Of a stretch of 26,899 nt of DNA, positions 24,234 through 26,899 are shown piece by piece. The stretch spans positions 1 through 26,899 of the forward strand of contig JBFMAE010000229.1 of assembly GCA_040756085.1 (NCBI GenBank). The letters are read 5' to 3'. Within the stretch, counting starts at the first letter, position 1, and every line of letters starts with the position of its first letter. This stretch comes from JBFMAE01 sp040756085. GTDB lineage: Bacteria > Desulfobacterota > BSN033 > UBA1163. The position numbers were made by a program, and so were the translations under genes. The notes beneath the pieces are model-generated. The model worked only from the letters and a program-made list of their open reading frames with translations. It ran no database searches and was not told where the DNA came from.

Positions 24234-24494
24234 GGGATTGCCGAAGATATTTTAAGGAAATTGAATGTCCAGAGGGGAATCGTGGATGGGATCTGTGATA
24301 TTATTGGACACCATCATCATCCCAGGGAAAAAGAGACACTCCATTTTCAAATCCTCTACGAAGCAGACTGGTTGGCCAATATGGAAGAGAATGGACTCTT
24401 TCGGTATCCAAAGAAAATAGAAGAAATCATTGGCAAAGTCTTCAATAAAGTGACTGGGAAAAAGTTGGCAAAAGAACTCTTTCAGCGAGCATAG
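24234..24494 (+). pseudogene. 5'-truncated HD-domain phosphohydrolase remnant
   Basis: The frame reads GIAEDILRKLNVQRGIVDGICDIIGHHHHPREKETLHFQILYEADWL..., the C-terminal half of an HD-superfamily hydrolase: the IGHHHHP helix and the YEADWLANMEE metal-site helix are typical. The N-terminal part with the first metal-binding His and the HD dipeptide is missing. Upstream the frame continues only into the palindromic element, whose end is 4 nt before the homologous sequence. A TTG at 24261 could initiate a 77-aa product, but it would lack the catalytic HD. Most likely it was truncated by element insertion or a deletion at the element. Confidence 0.7.
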
Positions 24495-24533
24495 AAGAAG
24501 ATGATGAACCGAACCAGAAAGGATTTCTTTATC

Positions 24534-24857
24534 TTATCTATCGATCCTGTGGGCAGATGCCGCACCACCCCTTCTGAGAAAGCTGAAGACTGACACTTTC
24601 TCTGGAGTAACAAGCAGAGGTTCCATCTTTCTCATGGCTTCTCGACGCTCCATGCTGGTCTCCCAGACCTTCCAGGTATCCACATCCAACCATGTGCTGA
24701 TAATTAGCCATAGTGTTGGGTCATCTACAGAGTGAAGCGTTTCGCCAGAAATGTAACCAGGTTGTTTCATAGCAATTGTTCTAATGTCGGTCAATAGATT
24801 CTCTATCTCGGTCAACTTGTCTGGCCGGCAACGTCTCTCAATAATAACTCTTATCAT
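24534..24857 (-). CDS. Antibiotic biosynthesis monooxygenase (ABM)-domain protein
   Basis: A 107-aa protein with a dimeric alpha-beta barrel fold of the ABM type: IRVIIERRCRPDKLTEIENLLTDIRTIAMKQPGYISGETL (~2-41), then DPTLWLIISTWLDVDTWKVWETSMERREAMRKMEPLL (~46-82). Such proteins range from heme-degrading or quinol monooxygenases to uncharacterised small stress proteins; no heme ligand can be assigned. The C-terminus (SFLRRGGAASAHRIDR) is non-conserved. A GAGGTG site precedes the ATG. It is divergent from the HdrA-like genes. Confidence 0.82.
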   Translation of the reverse strand: MIRVIIERRCRPDKLTEIENLLTDIRTIAMKQPGYISGETLHSVDDPTLWLIISTWLDVDTWKVWETSMERREAMRKMEPLLVTPEKVSVFSFLRRGGAASAHRIDR

Positions 24858-25229
24858 TTTTCTTCACCTCGCCTTCTCAAAATCTAAAATTAAGCTTTAT
24901 CCAAATTACCTTTAATTTTAAGATATCAGAAAAAAAATGGTTTGTTAATGTTAAAAAAGATATTGTGAAAATTATCTTTTTTGAAGATTATCCCCCGAAT
25001 TAATGTATAATAGCTTGGGTTTTGAACTCATGGCTTCATGTGAAAATCCTCATTTTTAACGACCATTTATTAGAACAAATCTTAATAGTAACTTAAATCT
25101 AATTGATAACTGAGAAAATTATATTTTTCTTGACAAAATAGGCAAAATAAATTAAAAGTTTTTGTGAATAATTTCTCATAAATAACTGTAAAAATACTTA
25201 AATAATAAGGAATAAGGAGCGAGAAGTTG
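24858..25229. other. AT-rich divergent regulatory region before the HdrA-like genes
   Basis: No gene is seen. A perfect 10-bp inverted repeat AAAAAAGATA (24953-24962) / TATCTTTTTT (24973-24982) overlaps a possible -35 (TTGAAG, 24981-24986), with TATAAT at 25006-25011 (19-bp spacing, long). A second candidate promoter is TTGACA (25130-25135), 17 bp, TAAAAG (25153-25158), closer to the gene. The inverted repeat could be an operator or a hairpin; no regulator gene is nearby. Confidence 0.5.
25130..25158 (+). promoter_or_regulatory. Predicted promoter for the HdrA-like genes
   Basis: TTGACA at 25130-25135 is a perfect -35 hexamer, followed by a 17-bp spacer and TAAAAG at 25153-25158 (four of six consensus bases). 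The predicted start is about 65 nt before the HdrA-like ATG. Confidence 0.5.
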
Positions 25230-26264
25230 ATGAAAAAGAAGGATGATGTCCTGATTATCGGTGGAGGAATCGCCGGTATCACGGTGGCTTTGGAATTATC
25301 CCAATTGGGAATTCCCACCACGCTCATCGAAAGAGAATCCTTCTTGGGAGGGCTCTCCGCCTCCTTCTGTTGCAAGGCGTCGGAGTCCTGCAACAAGTGT
25401 TTCGCCTGCGTGGTGGACAAAAGGATCACGGATATCCGGCAACGGCCGGACATCTCGATCCTTACCCAGACCCAACTGGTGGATGTAAAAGGGGATTCAG
25501 GAAAATATCGTGCCTCCTTGAAAAAGGGAAAGGAAAAAGTCGATTTAGAGGTATCCGCTGTTGTCGTTGCAGCAGGGATAGACCCCTATGAAGCTTCTCA
25601 GAAGACGGAATACGGATACGGTCGTTTTAAAAACGTGATCACCGCCAAGGATCTCGACGAAATGCTTCGATATCAGGGAAAACTCTCCCGTCCCTCTGAT
25701 GGAAAACTGTCGAGCAACATCGCCTTCTTTCAATGTGTGGGAAGTCGGGACGAGTCGATCGGAAACCTTTACTGCTCTCAGGTCTGCTGTGCCTATGCAC
25801 TACGCCTGATCAAAGCGATTCGGCATCAGTACTCCAATGTGAGAGCCACATTTCTTTATATGGATATCCAACCGGCCGGAGCCTCTTTCCAAGCATTTTT
25901 GACTTCCTGTCGGGAGGACAAGGGAATTCGTTTCATCCGAAGTCTCCCCTCCAAGGTTTACTACTCCGCTCTTTCTGATACCCTAAGGGTGAGATTTACA
26001 GACCCTGAAATGGGTGAAGTCATAGAAGAATCTTTCGACCTGATCGTCCTCTCTGTCGGCATAGTCCTGGGGAAAGGGGCGAAAACCCTCACCGAGCTTC
26101 TCGGACTGAGTTTGACAGAGGATGGCTTCATCGCTCCTCCGCCCTCTCAAACCGGCATCTTCGTCGCCGGTGCTTGCAGTGGACCAAAGGATATCGACCG
26201 TTCGATTCTTCATGCAAAATCGACCGCCCTTCTCGTCCAGCAACATCTGAAAGGGAGGTTTTAA
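25230..26264 (+). CDS. HdrA/QmoA-like FAD-binding iron-sulfur oxidoreductase
   Basis: A 344-aa flavoprotein related to the HdrA subunit of heterodisulfide reductase and to QmoA. FAD-binding GGGIAGITVALEL follows the first strand (~11-23), then a cysteine-rich loop FCCKASESCNKCFAC (~46-60) in the place of the HdrA [4Fe-4S] site, FQCVGSRDESIGNLYCSQVCC (the QCVGSR...YCS-VCC motif of HdrA/Qmo), and a C-terminal FAD motif GIFVAGACSGPKDI. It has no inserted ferredoxin domain, so it is shorter than full HdrA. The ATG at 25230 follows AAGGAG; a TTG at 25227 is an alternative. The next gene starts immediately after its stop. Confidence 0.88.
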   Translation: MKKKDDVLIIGGGIAGITVALELSQLGIPTTLIERESFLGGLSASFCCKASESCNKCFACVVDKRITDIRQRPDISILTQTQLVDVKGDSGKYRASLKKGKEKVDLEVSAVVVAAGIDPYEASQKTEYGYGRFKNVITAKDLDEMLRYQGKLSRPSDGKLSSNIAFFQCVGSRDESIGNLYCSQVCCAYALRLIKAIRHQYSNVRATFLYMDIQPAGASFQAFLTSCREDKGIRFIRSLPSKVYYSALSDTLRVRFTDPEMGEVIEESFDLIVLSVGIVLGKGAKTLTELLGLSLTEDGFIAPPPSQTGIFVAGACSGPKDIDRSILHAKSTALLVQQHLKGRF

Positions 26265-26899
26265 TTGGTTCGAATCGGGATATTCATCGACGCCTTACAG
26301 GGATCCATCCCCGTTTCCTTCCGGGAGAAGATAGCCGCTCACGTACAGACACTTCCAAACATCGTCTTCTCCTCGGAGGAGGAAGATTTCACCTCTTCTG
26401 AGGGAATCAATAGAATGGCCGACCGTCTTCAAGCAGGGAGGGTGGACCGGATCGTCATCATTGGAGGAAGTCCGAAGATTTATGAAACCTCATTTCATAA
26501 ATTGAAACATCGCCTTCCCCTCAACCCCTATCTCTTTGCCGTGGCCAATGTCCGGGAACAAGCTCTCTGGTCGATGGCGGATGAGGAGATGGCCTTCGAG
26601 AAGGCCAAAACGATCATTGACAAAACAATTCGCATGGTCTCAAATTCGAAACCCATCGAGGCTCAATCCCTTCCATTGAAACCCGAGGTATTAGTCCTCG
26701 GGGGTGGGATCATCGGAATATCGATCGCCCAGGCACTGGCCCGTTCAGGAATTCACGTCACCCTTTTGGAAAAAGGACCTCATCTGGGCGGAAAGGCAAT
26801 GGAGCTTCGAAAGTTTTATAACCGCCCTGAAGAAGCTCAGAAATGGATGGAGGAGAGGGTTTCCGAGGTAAACAAAACACCCAATATCACCCTTTCCAC
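26265..26899 (+). CDS. HdrA/QmoB-like flavoprotein, truncated by window end
   Basis: A partial gene of at least 211 codons, open to the end of the window. It starts with TTG directly after the preceding TAA; GGGAGG 6-7 nt upstream supports that start. The first ~140 residues form an alpha/beta domain (VRIGIFIDALQGSIP..., IVIIGGSPKIYE, LFAVANVREQALW) equivalent to the N-terminal domain of HdrA/QmoB. There the usual CxCG/CTGCG cysteine motif is replaced by DALQG. A FAD domain follows (VLVLGGGIIGISIAQALARSGIHVTLLEKG, ~147-176). Together with the upstream gene it resembles a QmoA-QmoB or HdrA-HdrA pair feeding a menaquinone- or ferredoxin-linked complex. Confidence 0.82.
   Translation, partial: MVRIGIFIDALQGSIPVSFREKIAAHVQTLPNIVFSSEEEDFTSSEGINRMADRLQAGRVDRIVIIGGSPKIYETSFHKLKHRLPLNPYLFAVANVREQALWSMADEEMAFEKAKTIIDKTIRMVSNSKPIEAQSLPLKPEVLVLGGGIIGISIAQALARSGIHVTLLEKGPHLGGKAMELRKFYNRPEEAQKWMEERVSEVNKTPNITLS

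Noticed and set aside
26261..26280. GGTTCGAATC, which looks like a tRNA T-arm
   Set aside because: It lies at the start of the second HdrA-like gene; no acceptor, D or anticodon stems fit around it.

Overview
The window is from an anaerobic bacterium with the Wood-Ljungdahl (reductive acetyl-CoA) pathway. Strong AGGAGG ribosome-binding sites, a bacterial AcsE, a bacterial formate-THF ligase and a fluoride riboswitch all indicate Bacteria. The carbon monoxide dehydrogenase/acetyl-CoA synthase (CODH/ACS) genes, however, are of the archaeal ACDS type: an ~770-residue CdhA with an inserted 2x[4Fe-4S] ferredoxin domain, an epsilon subunit CdhB, and a short 415-residue CdhC. I lean towards a Desulfobacterota-like or related anaerobe, judging from the HdrA/Qmo-like pair, the DUF3786 protein and the 'GTCATTCCCGC...' palindromic repeats. 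I cannot fix the phylum from this sequence alone.

Layout. 1-1560: an opine-dehydrogenase-family enzyme (+), and a convergent 88-aa DUF2267-like gene (-) preceded by a well-formed fluoride riboswitch with its own promoter and terminator. 2123-5037: fhs and folD, the folate C1 branch from formate to methylene-THF. 5113-5289: a palindromic mini-element. 5303-18069: a long co-directional operon in the order HoxU/NuoG-like ferredoxin, acsE, cdhD, cdhA, cdhB, cdhC, cdhE, NuoE-like, NuoF/HydB-like, two tandem cooC-like ATPases, DUF3786. 18328-20519: two tandem folate-independent 'core' methionine synthases (MesB-like), which probably take methyl groups from the corrinoid iron-sulfur protein encoded just upstream. 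20675-24857: mixed, mostly minus-strand genes (GNAT, a membrane protein, a QueG-like Fe-S protein, ThyX, an ABM-domain protein) with MITE-like repeats and a 5'-truncated HD-domain gene. 25230-26899: two HdrA-like flavoproteins, the second cut by the window end.

How the genes work together. Fhs and FolD load formate onto THF. A methylene-THF reductase (not in the window) would make methyl-THF, and AcsE moves the methyl to the corrinoid protein CdhDE. CdhAB makes or consumes CO, and CdhC assembles acetyl-CoA. CooC-like ATPases would insert nickel. The NuoE/NuoF/HoxU-like trio looks like an NAD(P)H-ferredoxin electron module dedicated to this operon. The MesB-like pair would drain methyl groups to methionine. 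The most distinctive points are the archaeal/bacterial hybrid operon with an embedded diaphorase-like module, the fluoride riboswitch driving an orphan DUF2267 gene, the paired CooC-like proteins with Arg in place of the signature Lys, and a family of palindromic mini-elements that shape gene ends.
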